Origin: Aminobacter aminovorans
Lineage (GTDB): Bacteria; Pseudomonadota; Alphaproteobacteria; Rhizobiales; Rhizobiaceae
DNA: 64,000 nt
Reading direction: 5' to 3'
NCBI RefSeq assembly: GCF_900445235.1
Contig: NZ_UFSM01000001.1
Coordinates: 3,115,501-3,179,500, forward strand
The position numbers were made by a program, and so were the translations under genes. The notes under the pieces are model-generated. The model saw nothing but the letters and a program-made list of their open reading frames with translations, was not told the DNA's origin and searched no databases. Of this stretch, positions 34,487 through 43,260 are shown one piece after another (the first letter of the stretch is position 1; the number at the start of each line of letters is the position of its first letter).

Positions 34487-36096
34487 CGTTCAGCGACCTC
34501 GAATTCGACTATGTCGTCGTTGGCGCTGGTGCGGCCGGCTGCGTGCTCGCTGCCCGGCTGTCCGAGGACCACAATGTGCGGGTCGCGGTGATCGAAGCCG
34601 GCGGGCTGGACAAGAGCATGCTGATCCGCATTCCCGGCGCCAATATCGTGACCGGCACGCATCCGGCCTACAACTGGAGCTACGAAAGTGAGCCCGTGGA
34701 AGCGCTGGGCGGCCGCAAGCTCTACTGGGCACAGGGGAAGATCGTCGGCGGGTCGAGCTCGATCAACGGCATGATGTACATGCGAGGCCACCGTCGGGAC
34801 TATGACAGGTGGAAGGCGCTCGGCAACAATGGATGGGGCTATGACGACGTCCTGCCCTATTTCAAAAAATCCGAAACCAACGAGCGTGGCGCCAACGACA
34901 TCCATGGCGACAAGGGGCCACTTCAGGTTTCCAAGGGGCAGGGCACCGCACCCGTCTGCGACATGTTCCTCGATGCGGCGGCCGGGGAAGGCCTGCCGCT
35001 GACCGATGACCTCAACAAGAATGCGGCCGAAGCCTTCGGCCATGTCGACCTGACCATAGGCCGTGGCAGACGGTCGAGTACGGCTGCCGCATTCCTGCAT
35101 CCGGCGCTGAAGCGGCCTAACCTGACATTGATCGTCAATGCGCCGGTAAAGCGGGTCGTGATAGAGGCGGGGATCGCGACTGGCGTGGTGTTCGTTCATG
35201 AGGGGCGGCCTCGGGTGGCGCGCGCGGTCAAGGAAGTGATCCTCAGCGGCGGCGCGGTCAACTCGCCGCAATTGCTGATGCTGTCGGGCGTGGGCAACGC
35301 GGCCAGCTTGCAACGCCTCGGTATCAAGGTTGCCGCCGACCGTTACGAGGTTGGTCAGAACCTGCAGAACCACCCGATGTATCGGCTGATGTACACGACG
35401 ACCAAGCCGGTCAGCGCCTACAATCACGTCAAACCATGGGGCGCGTTGAAGGCTGGAGCGCAATATGTGTTCCAGCGTCGTGGGGTGCTGAGCCGCGGGC
35501 TGTTCCCCACGTCGGGCTATTTCCGCGCCATCGAGGGCGATCCCGGCAGCGAAATCCAGGTCTGCATGGCGCCGGCGACGGTCATCCGCCGTGGACTGGG
35601 CGTGCTCGGCATCCTGCCGCGGGAACATGGCTTCACGCTGCTGCTCAACCACGGCTCGCCTTACAGCCGAGGCCAGGTGACGCTGAAGTCGGCCGATCCG
35701 ATGACACATGCGGCGATATCGCCCAACTATTTTTCCGATCCGCGTGATCTTCACATCCTGGTGGAAGGTGCAGACCGGGCCCGCGCGATCGTCAACCAGC
35801 CAGCGCTTCGCGGCGTGCTCGACAGGGAACTGCTGCCGGCGCGGCCGATCCGTTCGCTTGTCGATATCGCCGAGGACATATTGGCGACGGCCGTGACCCA
35901 CTATCATGCCGCCGGCACCTGCCGGATGGGCGCGGACGCAGATTCAGTGGTCGATCCTCAGTTGCGCGTGCGTGGTGTCGAAAGGCTGCGTGTCGCCGAC
36001 GCGTCGATCATGCCGGTGCTGGTCAACGGCAACACCTATGCTGCGACTGTGATGATCGCGGAGAAGGCTGCGGACATGATCAAGGCAGCCGCCTAG
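34483..36096 (+). CDS. GMC-family FAD-dependent alcohol oxidoreductase 1
   Basis: A 537-residue flavoprotein of the glucose-methanol-choline family (choline dehydrogenase, PEG dehydrogenase and alkanol dehydrogenase relatives). The N-terminal ADP-binding fold is FDYVVVGAGAAGCVLAARLS; GMC signature 1 follows (GKIVGGSSSINGMMYMRGH) and signature 2 (GGAVNSPQLLMLSG). The active-site pair is His475 (THYHAAGTCRMG) with Asn517 (VNGNTYA). It would oxidise a primary or secondary alcohol of the imported substrate. GTG at 34483 overlaps the thioesterase stop; a start further upstream would run through the thioesterase gene. A second, divergent GMC enzyme is at 51814-53418. Confidence 0.92.
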   Translation: MTFSDLEFDYVVVGAGAAGCVLAARLSEDHNVRVAVIEAGGLDKSMLIRIPGANIVTGTHPAYNWSYESEPVEALGGRKLYWAQGKIVGGSSSINGMMYMRGHRRDYDRWKALGNNGWGYDDVLPYFKKSETNERGANDIHGDKGPLQVSKGQGTAPVCDMFLDAAAGEGLPLTDDLNKNAAEAFGHVDLTIGRGRRSSTAAAFLHPALKRPNLTLIVNAPVKRVVIEAGIATGVVFVHEGRPRVARAVKEVILSGGAVNSPQLLMLSGVGNAASLQRLGIKVAADRYEVGQNLQNHPMYRLMYTTTKPVSAYNHVKPWGALKAGAQYVFQRRGVLSRGLFPTSGYFRAIEGDPGSEIQVCMAPATVIRRGLGVLGILPREHGFTLLLNHGSPYSRGQVTLKSADPMTHAAISPNYFSDPRDLHILVEGADRARAIVNQPALRGVLDRELLPARPIRSLVDIAEDILATAVTHYHAAGTCRMGADADSVVDPQLRVRGVERLRVADASIMPVLVNGNTYAATVMIAEKAADMIKAAA

Positions 36097-36151
36097 GCCG
36101 TTTACCAACGAAATACGATAGTTAGCGAATGAAAGTGATGGAGTAGACGAG

Positions 36152-37096
36152 ATGGAAAAGCGCGTTCTCGGCCGCACGGGCCTCGAGGTTTCGGTGGTCG
36201 GTCTCGGCTGCAATAACTTCGGCGGCATGATCAAGAGTCTCGACACCAATGGCGCCCGCAAGGTGGTGCATGCGGCGCTCGATGCCGGCATAACGCTGCT
36301 CGACACCTCGGATTCCTATGGCGTCAATGGCGGGTCGGAAGCCACACTGGGCGAGGTGCTTGGTGATCGCCGCAAGGATGTTGTGCTGGCGACCAAGTTT
36401 GCGTCGCCGCTCAACCGGGAAAAGAGCAACCGCTACAACGGTTCGCGTGGCTATATCATGAATGCCGTCGAAGACAGTCTGCGCCGGCTCAAGACCGACT
36501 ATATCGATCTCTACCAGTACCATTTCCCCGACCCGCAAACGCCGGTCGAGGAGACGCTGCGGGCGCTCGACGATCTCGTGAAGCAGGGCAAGATCCGCTA
36601 TCTCGGCTGCTCGAACCTGCCGGCATGGATGCTGGTCGATGCCAGCTGGACTTCGCGCCATCACAATCTGCACAGCCTGCAATCCACCCAGGCCGAGTAC
36701 AATCTGATATCGCGCACGGCCGAGACAGAGCTGTTCCCGGCGATGCGCCGCACCGGCATGACGCTTTTGCCCTATTTCCCGCTGGCGAGCGGCCTCCTGA
36801 CCGGCAAATACCGCAAGGGTCAGGCGCTGCCCGAGGACACGCGCATGAACATGGCCTATTTCAAATCCGGCCTGACCGACGCCAATCTCGACAAGGTCGA
36901 GAAGCTGATTGGCTTCAGTGAAGCGCGCGGACGCACCATCCTCGAGCTGGCGTTCTCCTGGCTGGCCTGCCAGCCGATCGTTTCCAGCGTAATTGCGGGT
37001 GCCACCCGTCCCGAGCAGGTGGTGGCCAATGCCGCGGCTGCCTCGTGGAAGCTGACGGCAGCGGAACTCGCCGAGATCGACACGATCTGCAAGTGA
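36152..37096 (+). CDS. Aldo/keto reductase
   Basis: A 314-residue NAD(P)H-dependent oxidoreductase with the AKR TIM barrel. The catalytic tetrad positions are seen in LLDTSDSYG (Asp, Tyr), VVLATKF (Lys) and LYQYHFPD (His); the cofactor-side segment is SSVIAGATRPEQVVANAAAA. It begins RVLGRTGLEVSVVGLGCNNF, as in YajO/AKR11-13-like proteins. It follows the GMC gene by 55 bp; no operator copy is recognisable in that gap, so it is most likely the last gene of the first transcription unit. It could interconvert the aldehyde or ketone made by the GMC enzyme. Confidence 0.9.
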   Translation: MEKRVLGRTGLEVSVVGLGCNNFGGMIKSLDTNGARKVVHAALDAGITLLDTSDSYGVNGGSEATLGEVLGDRRKDVVLATKFASPLNREKSNRYNGSRGYIMNAVEDSLRRLKTDYIDLYQYHFPDPQTPVEETLRALDDLVKQGKIRYLGCSNLPAWMLVDASWTSRHHNLHSLQSTQAEYNLISRTAETELFPAMRRTGMTLLPYFPLASGLLTGKYRKGQALPEDTRMNMAYFKSGLTDANLDKVEKLIGFSEARGRTILELAFSWLACQPIVSSVIAGATRPEQVVANAAAASWKLTAAELAEIDTICK

Positions 37097-37125
37097 TTGT
37101 GCGGCGCACAAAGTTGCCGGCGCTT

Positions 37126-37143
37126 TAGTCCCTTTGGACGATT
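37126..37143 (+). promoter_or_regulatory. Island operator site 2
   Basis: TAGTCCCTTTGGACGATT (the only copy ending in T instead of G), 68 bp before the crotonase-family start. It separates the first from the second transcription unit of the island. Confidence 0.75.
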
Positions 37144-37211
37144 GCACCCCATGGCGGGAAACGTAGTTTCCTTAGAGCTACCAAGTTGAATTGTCAGCGG
37201 AAACCCTTGAT

Positions 37212-38108
37212 ATGAGCGATCTGGTTGAGCCGCGTACGGCAGACATAACCTATGAGACGGCCGAGCCGGTTCTTTACGAAACCGAAGGGCCGATCGCCTG
37301 GGTAACGATGAACCGCCCGACGTTCAACAACGCCCAGAACTCGCAGATGACCTATGCGCTCGACGACGCCTTCAAGCGTGCCGTCGACGACGATGCGGTT
37401 AAGGTCATCATCCTGCGCGGCGCGGGCAAGCATTTCTCGGCCGGCCATGACATCGGCACGCCGGGCCGCGACGTCAACAAGACCTTCGACCGTCGCCTGA
37501 TGTGGTCCGACCACACCAACAAGCCGGCCGCCGAAATGCTCTACACCCGGGAGCACGAGGTCTATCTCGGCATGTGCCGACGCTGGCGCGATATCCCCAA
37601 ACCGACGATCGCGCTGGTGCAGGGCGCCTGCGTCGCCGGCGGGTTGATGCTTGCCTGGGTCTGTGACTTCATCGTCGCCACCGACGATGCCTTCTTCCAG
37701 GATCCGGTGGTGCGCATGGGCATTCCCGGCGTCGAATATTTCGCGCATGCCTTCGAGCTGCCGCCGCGCATCGCCAAGGAATTCCTGATGATGGGCGAAC
37801 GCATGCCGGCGTCACGCGCCGAGCAGTTCGGCATGGTCAACAAGGTGGTGACCCGCGCCGAACTCGACGGTGCAGGCCGGACAATGGCGGAAAAGCTGGC
37901 GCAATATCCGCGCCTCGGTCTCTGGCTGTCGAAGCAGGCGATCAACCATGTCGAGGACCTGCGCGGCAAGCGCACCGCCATGGATGCGCATTACCACATG
38001 CATCATTTCGCCCATGCCCAGAACGACCTGACCACCGGCAACACACTGGGCGGACAGGACGCCAGGAGCATGGCCGCGGCCAACAAGAAGCAGGCCGGCG
38101 AGGCTTGA
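37212..38108 (+). CDS. Crotonase-family protein with altered active site
   Basis: A 298-residue enoyl-CoA hydratase/isomerase-fold protein. The oxyanion-hole segment LRGAGKHFSAGHDIGTPG and the second one QGACVAGGLMLAWVCDF are clear. The two glutamates used by classic hydratases are absent: the equivalent of rat Glu144 is Met146 (GGLML) and of Glu164 is Val166 (DPVVRMGIPG). It therefore probably does not hydrate a 2-enoyl-CoA in the standard way and may act as a hydrolase, lyase or isomerase on a CoA ester. ATG 37212 is chosen over TTG 37191; neither has a strong ribosome site. It leads the six-gene beta-oxidation unit. Confidence 0.88.
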   Translation: MSDLVEPRTADITYETAEPVLYETEGPIAWVTMNRPTFNNAQNSQMTYALDDAFKRAVDDDAVKVIILRGAGKHFSAGHDIGTPGRDVNKTFDRRLMWSDHTNKPAAEMLYTREHEVYLGMCRRWRDIPKPTIALVQGACVAGGLMLAWVCDFIVATDDAFFQDPVVRMGIPGVEYFAHAFELPPRIAKEFLMMGERMPASRAEQFGMVNKVVTRAELDGAGRTMAEKLAQYPRLGLWLSKQAINHVEDLRGKRTAMDAHYHMHHFAHAQNDLTTGNTLGGQDARSMAAANKKQAGEA

Positions 38109-38141
38109 GCCCGCCGCCTAGACCAACGGGAATTTCCAAGC

Positions 38142-39305
38142 GTGGATCTTGATTACACCGACGAGCAGAAGGCCTTCCGCCAGGAAGTGCGCTCCTGGCT
38201 CGAAAAGCACGTGCCCGGCAAGCCGCTGCCGTCTTTCGACGCCAGCCGCGAGGGCTTTGAGGCGCATCGCGCTTGGGAGCGCGTGCTGGCAGAGGGCCGC
38301 TGGGGCATGGTGACCTGGCCGGAAAGCTATGGCGGACGCGGGCTCGACCTGATCCAGTGGCTGATCTTCGAGGAAGAATACTATCGTTCCGGCGCGCCGC
38401 TACGCGTCAACCAGAACGGCATCTTCCTGCTTGGGCCGACGCTGATGGAGTATGGCACGCAGGAGCAGAAGGCCCGCTTCCTGACCTCGATGGCCTCAGG
38501 CGACGAGATCTGGGCACAGGCCTGGTCCGAGCCGCAGGCCGGTTCAGACCTCGCCTCGGTGCGCGCGACAGGGGTGCTGGCAGGCGACGAGTATGTGCTC
38601 AAGGGCCACAAGATCTGGTCGTCGCGCGCCGTCTTCGCCGACTGGGCCTTCGGCCTATTTCGCACCGATCCTGCTTCGCAGCGCCACAAGGGCCTGTCGC
38701 TGATCTTCTTTCCGCTCAACGCCCCCGGCGTGCGGGTGCAGGCGATCCCGCAGATCGACGGCGAGACCGGCTTTGCCGAAATCTTCCTCGACGACGTACG
38801 CGTGCCCGCCTTCAACCGCCTCGGCGGCGAGGGCGAGGGCTGGAACATCTGCATGGCGACAGCCGGCTTCGAGCGTGGCCTGATGCTGCGCAGCCCGGCG
38901 CGTTTCCAGGTGGCAGCGCGCAAGCTTGTCGAGCTGTTCAAGCTGCATGAGGCGGAAGTCGAGCCGACCGTGCGCGCTGCGGTGCTGCAGTCCTGGATGG
39001 ATGCCGAGGCCTACGCGCTATCGATCTACGCCACCGCATCGCGGCTTGCCGCAGGCGGCCATATCGGCGCCGAGGCCAGTACCAACAAGATCTTCTGGTC
39101 GGAAATGGACATCGCCATGCACAAGGCGGCATTGTCGATCCTGGGTGCGCGCGCGGAACTGTTGCGCACGGCACCCGAGGCGGGCGACATCGGCCGCTGG
39201 CTGGACGGTTACTTCTTCTCATTGGCCGGGCCGATCTACGCCGGCTCGAACGAGATCCAGCGCAACATCATCGCCGAGCGCATGCTCGGGCTGCCGCGTG
39301 CGTAA
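38142..39305 (+). CDS. Acyl-CoA dehydrogenase, catalytic-type subunit of a pair
   Basis: A 387-residue FAD enzyme. It contains the ACAD substrate/FAD motif WAQAWSEPQAGSDLASVRAT and the C-terminal AGPIYAGSNEIQRNIIAERM. The medium-chain-type catalytic Glu (YEG) is replaced by Ala in IYAGSNE, but Glu244 in TAGFERGLM lies where long-chain and FadE26-like enzymes carry their base. A smaller ACAD gene follows 13 bp downstream, so they probably form a heteromer as known for steroid-degrading FadE pairs. It starts with GTG 33 bp after the crotonase gene. Confidence 0.9.
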   Translation: MDLDYTDEQKAFRQEVRSWLEKHVPGKPLPSFDASREGFEAHRAWERVLAEGRWGMVTWPESYGGRGLDLIQWLIFEEEYYRSGAPLRVNQNGIFLLGPTLMEYGTQEQKARFLTSMASGDEIWAQAWSEPQAGSDLASVRATGVLAGDEYVLKGHKIWSSRAVFADWAFGLFRTDPASQRHKGLSLIFFPLNAPGVRVQAIPQIDGETGFAEIFLDDVRVPAFNRLGGEGEGWNICMATAGFERGLMLRSPARFQVAARKLVELFKLHEAEVEPTVRAAVLQSWMDAEAYALSIYATASRLAAGGHIGAEASTNKIFWSEMDIAMHKAALSILGARAELLRTAPEAGDIGRWLDGYFFSLAGPIYAGSNEIQRNIIAERMLGLPRA

Positions 39306-39318
39306 GGGAAGCGAGAAG

Positions 39319-40374
39319 ATGGATTTCCGTTTCTCTGAAGAACAAACGATGACGGCTGACGTCGTCCGTGAACTGCTTACCGACGTGTGCCAGCCGGCCG
39401 ACCTGCGCCGGCTGATGGGCGAGGGCGCGGCCCGCGACGAGGCCCGCTGGGCCAAGATCGGGGAGATGGGACTTGCCGGCGCGCTGGTGGCCGAAGGCAA
39501 GGGCGGGCTCGGCCTGTCGGCAATCGACTTCGTGCAGATCGCCGAGGCCTGTGGTTATGCCGGCCTACCGGAGCCGCTGGTCGAGAATGCCGGTGTGGCG
39601 TTGCCGCTGCTTGCTGCCTTCTCCGACAATCCCCGCGCTGCGGCGCTGCTTGAACGCGCGCTTGCCGGCGAGGTGACGATCACAGTTGCCCATCCGGCCA
39701 ATCCGTTCGTCGCAGACGCCGACACGGCCGAGGCGGTGCTCGTCGTACGCGATGGTGCTGTGCATCTGGTCGAGACCTCCAAGGCAAGGATCGTGGCCCA
39801 GCCAAGCGTCGATCCATTCCGCCGGCTGTTCACCGTCGAGTTCGAGCCGGGCGCCGAGACGCTGGTGGCCGACGCCAAGGATGCCGAGGCAGCCCTTGCC
39901 GCCGCTCTCGACCGTGGCGCGCTGTTTGCAGCCGCGCAGATGCAGGGCCTCGCCCAGCGCTGCGTCGACCTTGGTGTCGCCTATGCCAAGGAACGCCAGC
40001 AGTTCGGCAAGCCGATCGGCTCTTACCAGGCGGTCAAGCACCATCTAGCTACCGCCCAGGTGAAGATCGAGTTCGCCCGTCCGGTGCTGCATGCGGCAGC
40101 TGCGCAGCTCGAGCAGGGCGATCTCTACAGTCGCGCCCGCATCTCGCAGGCCAAGCTTGCCTGCGCTGACGCCGCCGACGTCGCTGCCCGCACCGCGATC
40201 CAGGTGCATGGAGCCATGGGTTATTCCTGGGAGGTGGATGTCCACTTCTTCCTTAAGCGCGGCATCGCGCTGACCAATTGGTGGGGCGGCACCGCATTTC
40301 ATCGCGAGCGCGTCGCGCGCCGCGTCTTTGGGCGCCCGCTTGGACCCGAACACACCTTTGCCAGAGAGGCCTGA
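39319..40374 (+). CDS. Acyl-CoA dehydrogenase, second (non-catalytic-type) subunit
   Basis: A 351-residue ACAD-fold protein, shorter than usual. The C-terminal domain keeps the FAD-contact segment ERQQFGKPIGSYQAVKHHLA and AIQVHGAMGYSWEVDVHFFL, but the end NWWGGTAFHRERVARRVFG has no catalytic Glu, and the N-terminal region lacks the canonical SEPxAGSD loop. This matches the partner subunits of heteromeric ACADs. ATG 39319 has GGGAAG upstream; longer starts fall inside the first ACAD. The thiolase gene begins 1 bp after its stop. Confidence 0.9.
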   Translation: MDFRFSEEQTMTADVVRELLTDVCQPADLRRLMGEGAARDEARWAKIGEMGLAGALVAEGKGGLGLSAIDFVQIAEACGYAGLPEPLVENAGVALPLLAAFSDNPRAAALLERALAGEVTITVAHPANPFVADADTAEAVLVVRDGAVHLVETSKARIVAQPSVDPFRRLFTVEFEPGAETLVADAKDAEAALAAALDRGALFAAAQMQGLAQRCVDLGVAYAKERQQFGKPIGSYQAVKHHLATAQVKIEFARPVLHAAAAQLEQGDLYSRARISQAKLACADAADVAARTAIQVHGAMGYSWEVDVHFFLKRGIALTNWWGGTAFHRERVARRVFGRPLGPEHTFAREA

Positions 40375-40375
40375 T

Positions 40376-41527
40376 ATGCCGGAAGCCTATATCGTCGACG
40401 CCATCCGCACGCCGGTCGGTCGCAAGAAGGGTTCGCTTGCCGGCCTCCATTCCGCCGATCTTGGCGCTGCGCCGATCAAGGGCCTGATCGCCCGTACTGG
40501 CATCGACCCGAGCGCGATCGACGATGTCATCTATGGCTGCACCGACACGATCGGCTCGCAGGCCGGCGATATTGCCCGCACCTGCTGGCTGGTGGCTGGT
40601 CTGCCCGATCATGTCCCTGGCGTGACCGTCGACCGCCAGTGCGGTTCGGCCCAGCAGGCAGTGCATTTCGCCGCCCAGGCAGTGATGAGCGGTACTCAGG
40701 ACCTCGTGATTGCCGGCGGCGTGCAGAACATGAACATGATCCCGATGGCGTCGGCCATGCTGGTCGGGCCGCAGTTCGGCTTCCCCGATCCGTTCAGCAC
40801 CTCGCCGGGTTGGCGCGCCCGCTATGGCGACCAGGAGGTCAGCCAGTTCCGCTCGGCGGAGATGATCGCCGAGAAATGGCAGTGCAGTCGCGACGAGATG
40901 GAGCAGTTCGCGCTTGAGAGCCACCAGCGCGCGATTGCCGCCATCGATGCCGGCCGCTTCAACGGCGAGATCGTGCCCGTCGGCGACTTTGCCGTGGACG
41001 AGACGCCACGTCGCGACACCTCGCTCGACAAGATGGCGACGTTGAAGACTTTGGTCGAAGGCGGTCGCGTGCATGCCGGCGTCGCCAGCCAGAACGCGGA
41101 TGCGTCGGCGGCGCTGTTGATCGCCTCGGAGCAGGCTGTAAAGGACCACAATCTCAAGCCGCGCGCCCGCATCCACCACATCAGCGTACGTGGCGACGAC
41201 CCGGTCTGGATGTTGACAGCGCCGATCCCGGCGACGCGCCATGCGCTTAAGAAGACCGGCCTGAAGATCGAGGACATCGACCTGTTCGAGTGCAACGAGG
41301 CCTTTGCGTCAGTCCCGCTCGCCTGGATCAAGGACCTTGGCATCCCGCGCGACAAGGTCAACGTCAATGGCGGGGCGATCGCACTCGGCCATCCGCTCGG
41401 CGCTACCGGCGCGCGCATCATGACGACGATGCTGAACGAACTCGAGCGCCGCAACGGCCGCTATGCGCTGCAGACCATGTGCGAAGGCGGCGGCCAGGCC
41501 AACGTGACCATCATCGAGAGGCTCTGA
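40376..41527 (+). CDS. Acetyl-CoA C-acyltransferase (thiolase)
   Basis: A 383-residue thiolase cleaving 3-oxoacyl-CoA to acetyl-CoA (or propionyl-CoA) and a shortened acyl-CoA. All catalytic residues are present: nucleophile Cys89 (TVDRQCGSAQQAVH), His339 (GGAIALGHPLGATGARI) and Cys369 (LQTMCEGGGQA). N-terminal AYIVDAIRTPVGRKKGSLAG is typical. It is the thiolytic step of the six-gene unit and its start is one base after the ACAD stop. Confidence 0.95.
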   Translation: MPEAYIVDAIRTPVGRKKGSLAGLHSADLGAAPIKGLIARTGIDPSAIDDVIYGCTDTIGSQAGDIARTCWLVAGLPDHVPGVTVDRQCGSAQQAVHFAAQAVMSGTQDLVIAGGVQNMNMIPMASAMLVGPQFGFPDPFSTSPGWRARYGDQEVSQFRSAEMIAEKWQCSRDEMEQFALESHQRAIAAIDAGRFNGEIVPVGDFAVDETPRRDTSLDKMATLKTLVEGGRVHAGVASQNADASAALLIASEQAVKDHNLKPRARIHHISVRGDDPVWMLTAPIPATRHALKKTGLKIEDIDLFECNEAFASVPLAWIKDLGIPRDKVNVNGGAIALGHPLGATGARIMTTMLNELERRNGRYALQTMCEGGGQANVTIIERL

Positions 41528-41529
41528 CC

Positions 41530-42132
41530 ATGCCGTGCTATGCCTTTGAGGGCATCGTGCCGGTGGTCGACCCCACCGCTTACCTGCACCCGACGGCGGT
41601 GCTGATCGGAGACGTGACGATCGGGCCGCGCTGCTACATCGGCCCCGGGGCGTCGCTGCGGGGCGATTTCGGCCGCATCACTGTTGTCGGCGATGCCAGT
41701 GTGCAGGACAACTGCACGCTGCACACCGGCTCGGGCTCCGACTGCATCGTCGGCCGCGGGGCGACCGTGGGCCACGGCGCAATCCTGCATGGCTGCACGG
41801 TGGGGGAGAATGCGCTGATCGGCATGAATGCCGTGGTGCTCGACGGCGCCGTCATTGGCGATGACAGCCTGGTGGCAGCACTCAGCCTGGTGAAGAACGA
41901 GGTGGTGACGCCTCGACGTAGCCTGATCGCCGGCAATCCAGCCAAGGTGATCAAGGAGATGCCGGAAGCTGCCATCATCTGGCGCAACAATGGCGACGGC
42001 GAGTACCAGCGGCTGGCCGACCGGTCGCTTGCCGATCTCGTGGAATGCGAACCGCTCCCCGTCGCGGAACCCGACCGCAAACGTAATGCCGGCAAGGCGC
42101 GCGCCGTGCGCCTGTCGACCAAGACAAGGTGA
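41530..42132 (+). CDS. PaaY/CaiE-like gamma-carbonic-anhydrase-fold protein
   Basis: A 200-residue left-handed beta-helix protein with hexapeptide repeats from about residue 18 to 125 (VLIGDVTIGPRCYIGPGASL, SGSDCIVGRGATVGHGAILH). The His positions of the gamma-class metal site appear in LHTGSG, VGHGAIL and LHGC. PaaY, the closest pathway analogue, is a thioesterase that rescues CoA from dead-end esters during phenylacetate degradation; a similar housekeeping role is inferred here. It has a basic C-terminal tail. It starts 2 bp after the thiolase stop. Confidence 0.85.
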   Translation: MPCYAFEGIVPVVDPTAYLHPTAVLIGDVTIGPRCYIGPGASLRGDFGRITVVGDASVQDNCTLHTGSGSDCIVGRGATVGHGAILHGCTVGENALIGMNAVVLDGAVIGDDSLVAALSLVKNEVVTPRRSLIAGNPAKVIKEMPEAAIIWRNNGDGEYQRLADRSLADLVECEPLPVAEPDRKRNAGKARAVRLSTKTR

Positions 42133-42143
42133 GAAGGACTGAC

Positions 42144-43049
42144 ATGGCAGGGATCTGCGAAGACAGGGTTGTGATCGTCACCGGCGCCGGCCGCGGCCTC
42201 GGCCGTGCCTACGCGCTGGGCCTCGCGGCGGAAGGCGCGAAGGTCGTGGTCAACGATCTCGGCGTCGGCACTCATGGCGACGCGACGGCGGAGACGCCGG
42301 CGCAGCAGGTGGTTGACGAAATCAAGGCCATGGGCGGCCAAGCCGTCGCCAACTATGACGACGTCACCGATTTCGAGGCCGGCGGCCGCATCGTCAAGGC
42401 GGCGCTTGACGCCTTCGGCGACCTGCATGCCGTCGTCAACAATGCCGGCTTCGTGCGCGACCGCATGTTCGTGTCATGCACGCCGGACGAATGGGACGCG
42501 GTGCTGCGCGTGCATCTGCGCGGCCATTTCTGCGTCAGCCGCCATGCCGTCGACTACTGGCGCGCCCAGCAGAAGGCCGGCAAGACGGTCGACGCCCGCA
42601 TCATCAACACCTCTTCGGGCGCCGGCCTGCAGGGTAGCGTCGGCCAGAGCGCCTACTCGGCGGCCAAGGGCGGCATCGCCTCGCTGACCTTGGTGCAGGC
42701 AGCCGAGCTCCGCCGCTACGGCATCACCGCCAATGGCCTTGCGCCGAATGCCCGCACGCGCATGACAGAGACCGCCTTTGCCGAGGCCATGCAGGCCAAG
42801 GACGGCGAGTTCGATATCTTCGCGCCTGAGAACACCGCACCCCTGGTTGCCTGGCTTTGCAGTTCGGCGTCGGCTGATGTCACCGGCCAGATCTTCGAGC
42901 TGATCGGCGGCAAGATCCGCATCTGCCTCGGCTGGAACGACGGCCCCGAATTCGACAAGGGTGGCAGATGGGACGCAGCCGAACTCGGCGACCGGATCAA
43001 GGAACTGGTGGCCACGCGTCCGGCACCGAAGGCGGTCTACGGGGCGTAG
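42144..43049 (+). CDS. Short-chain dehydrogenase (17beta-HSD4/MFE-2-like)
   Basis: A 301-residue SDR. The NAD-binding loop is VTGAGRGLGRAYALGLAAEG, followed by NNAG, the catalytic serine (INTSSGAGLQG) and YSAAKGG. The N-terminal part with VVVNDLGVGTHGD resembles the (R)-3-hydroxyacyl-CoA dehydrogenase domain of multifunctional enzyme type 2, so it is a candidate for oxidising a 3-hydroxyacyl-CoA to the thiolase substrate. GAAGGA lies before the ATG. It closes the six-gene beta-oxidation unit. Confidence 0.9.
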   Translation: MAGICEDRVVIVTGAGRGLGRAYALGLAAEGAKVVVNDLGVGTHGDATAETPAQQVVDEIKAMGGQAVANYDDVTDFEAGGRIVKAALDAFGDLHAVVNNAGFVRDRMFVSCTPDEWDAVLRVHLRGHFCVSRHAVDYWRAQQKAGKTVDARIINTSSGAGLQGSVGQSAYSAAKGGIASLTLVQAAELRRYGITANGLAPNARTRMTETAFAEAMQAKDGEFDIFAPENTAPLVAWLCSSASADVTGQIFELIGGKIRICLGWNDGPEFDKGGRWDAAELGDRIKELVATRPAPKAVYGA

Positions 43050-43120
43050 GCGAGCCACTGCCTCAGGAAGAACTGAAGGGCGTCGGGCTACCGGCGCCTT
43101 TTCTTTGGTCAATGCAGTAT

Positions 43121-43145
43121 CCCCGGGGATGCCGCATCCCGGGGG
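43121..43145 (+). terminator. Strong GC hairpin after the beta-oxidation unit
   Basis: CCCCGGGGATG and CATCCCGGGGG form an 11-bp stem with one mismatch and a 3-nt loop, 71 bp after the SDR stop. No T-run follows, so it may rely on other factors. Confidence 0.5.
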
Positions 43146-43176
43146 ACGCGCAGTCTGGCCAACGCGGCCAAGAAAA

Positions 43177-43203
43177 AAGGGCGGCGCTTGCGCACCAGCC
43201 CTT
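43177..43203 (-). terminator. Terminator of the first acyl-CoA synthetase gene
   Basis: Read on the minus strand, AAGGGC ... GCCCTT is followed directly by TTTTCTT. It lies 57 bp beyond the stop of the leftward acyl-CoA synthetase. Confidence 0.65.
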
Positions 43204-43260
43204 GGGGAAAAGTCTGCACCTGCCGCTCCGGAGCCCGCATCGGAGGGCAGGCGCTCGCGA

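Noticed and set aside
36097..36151. Possible eleventh operator before the aldo/keto reductase (TACCAACGAAATACGATA)
   Set aside because: Only the ACGAT half matches, with no GTCC arm. The gene is close enough to be transcribed from the upstream unit.
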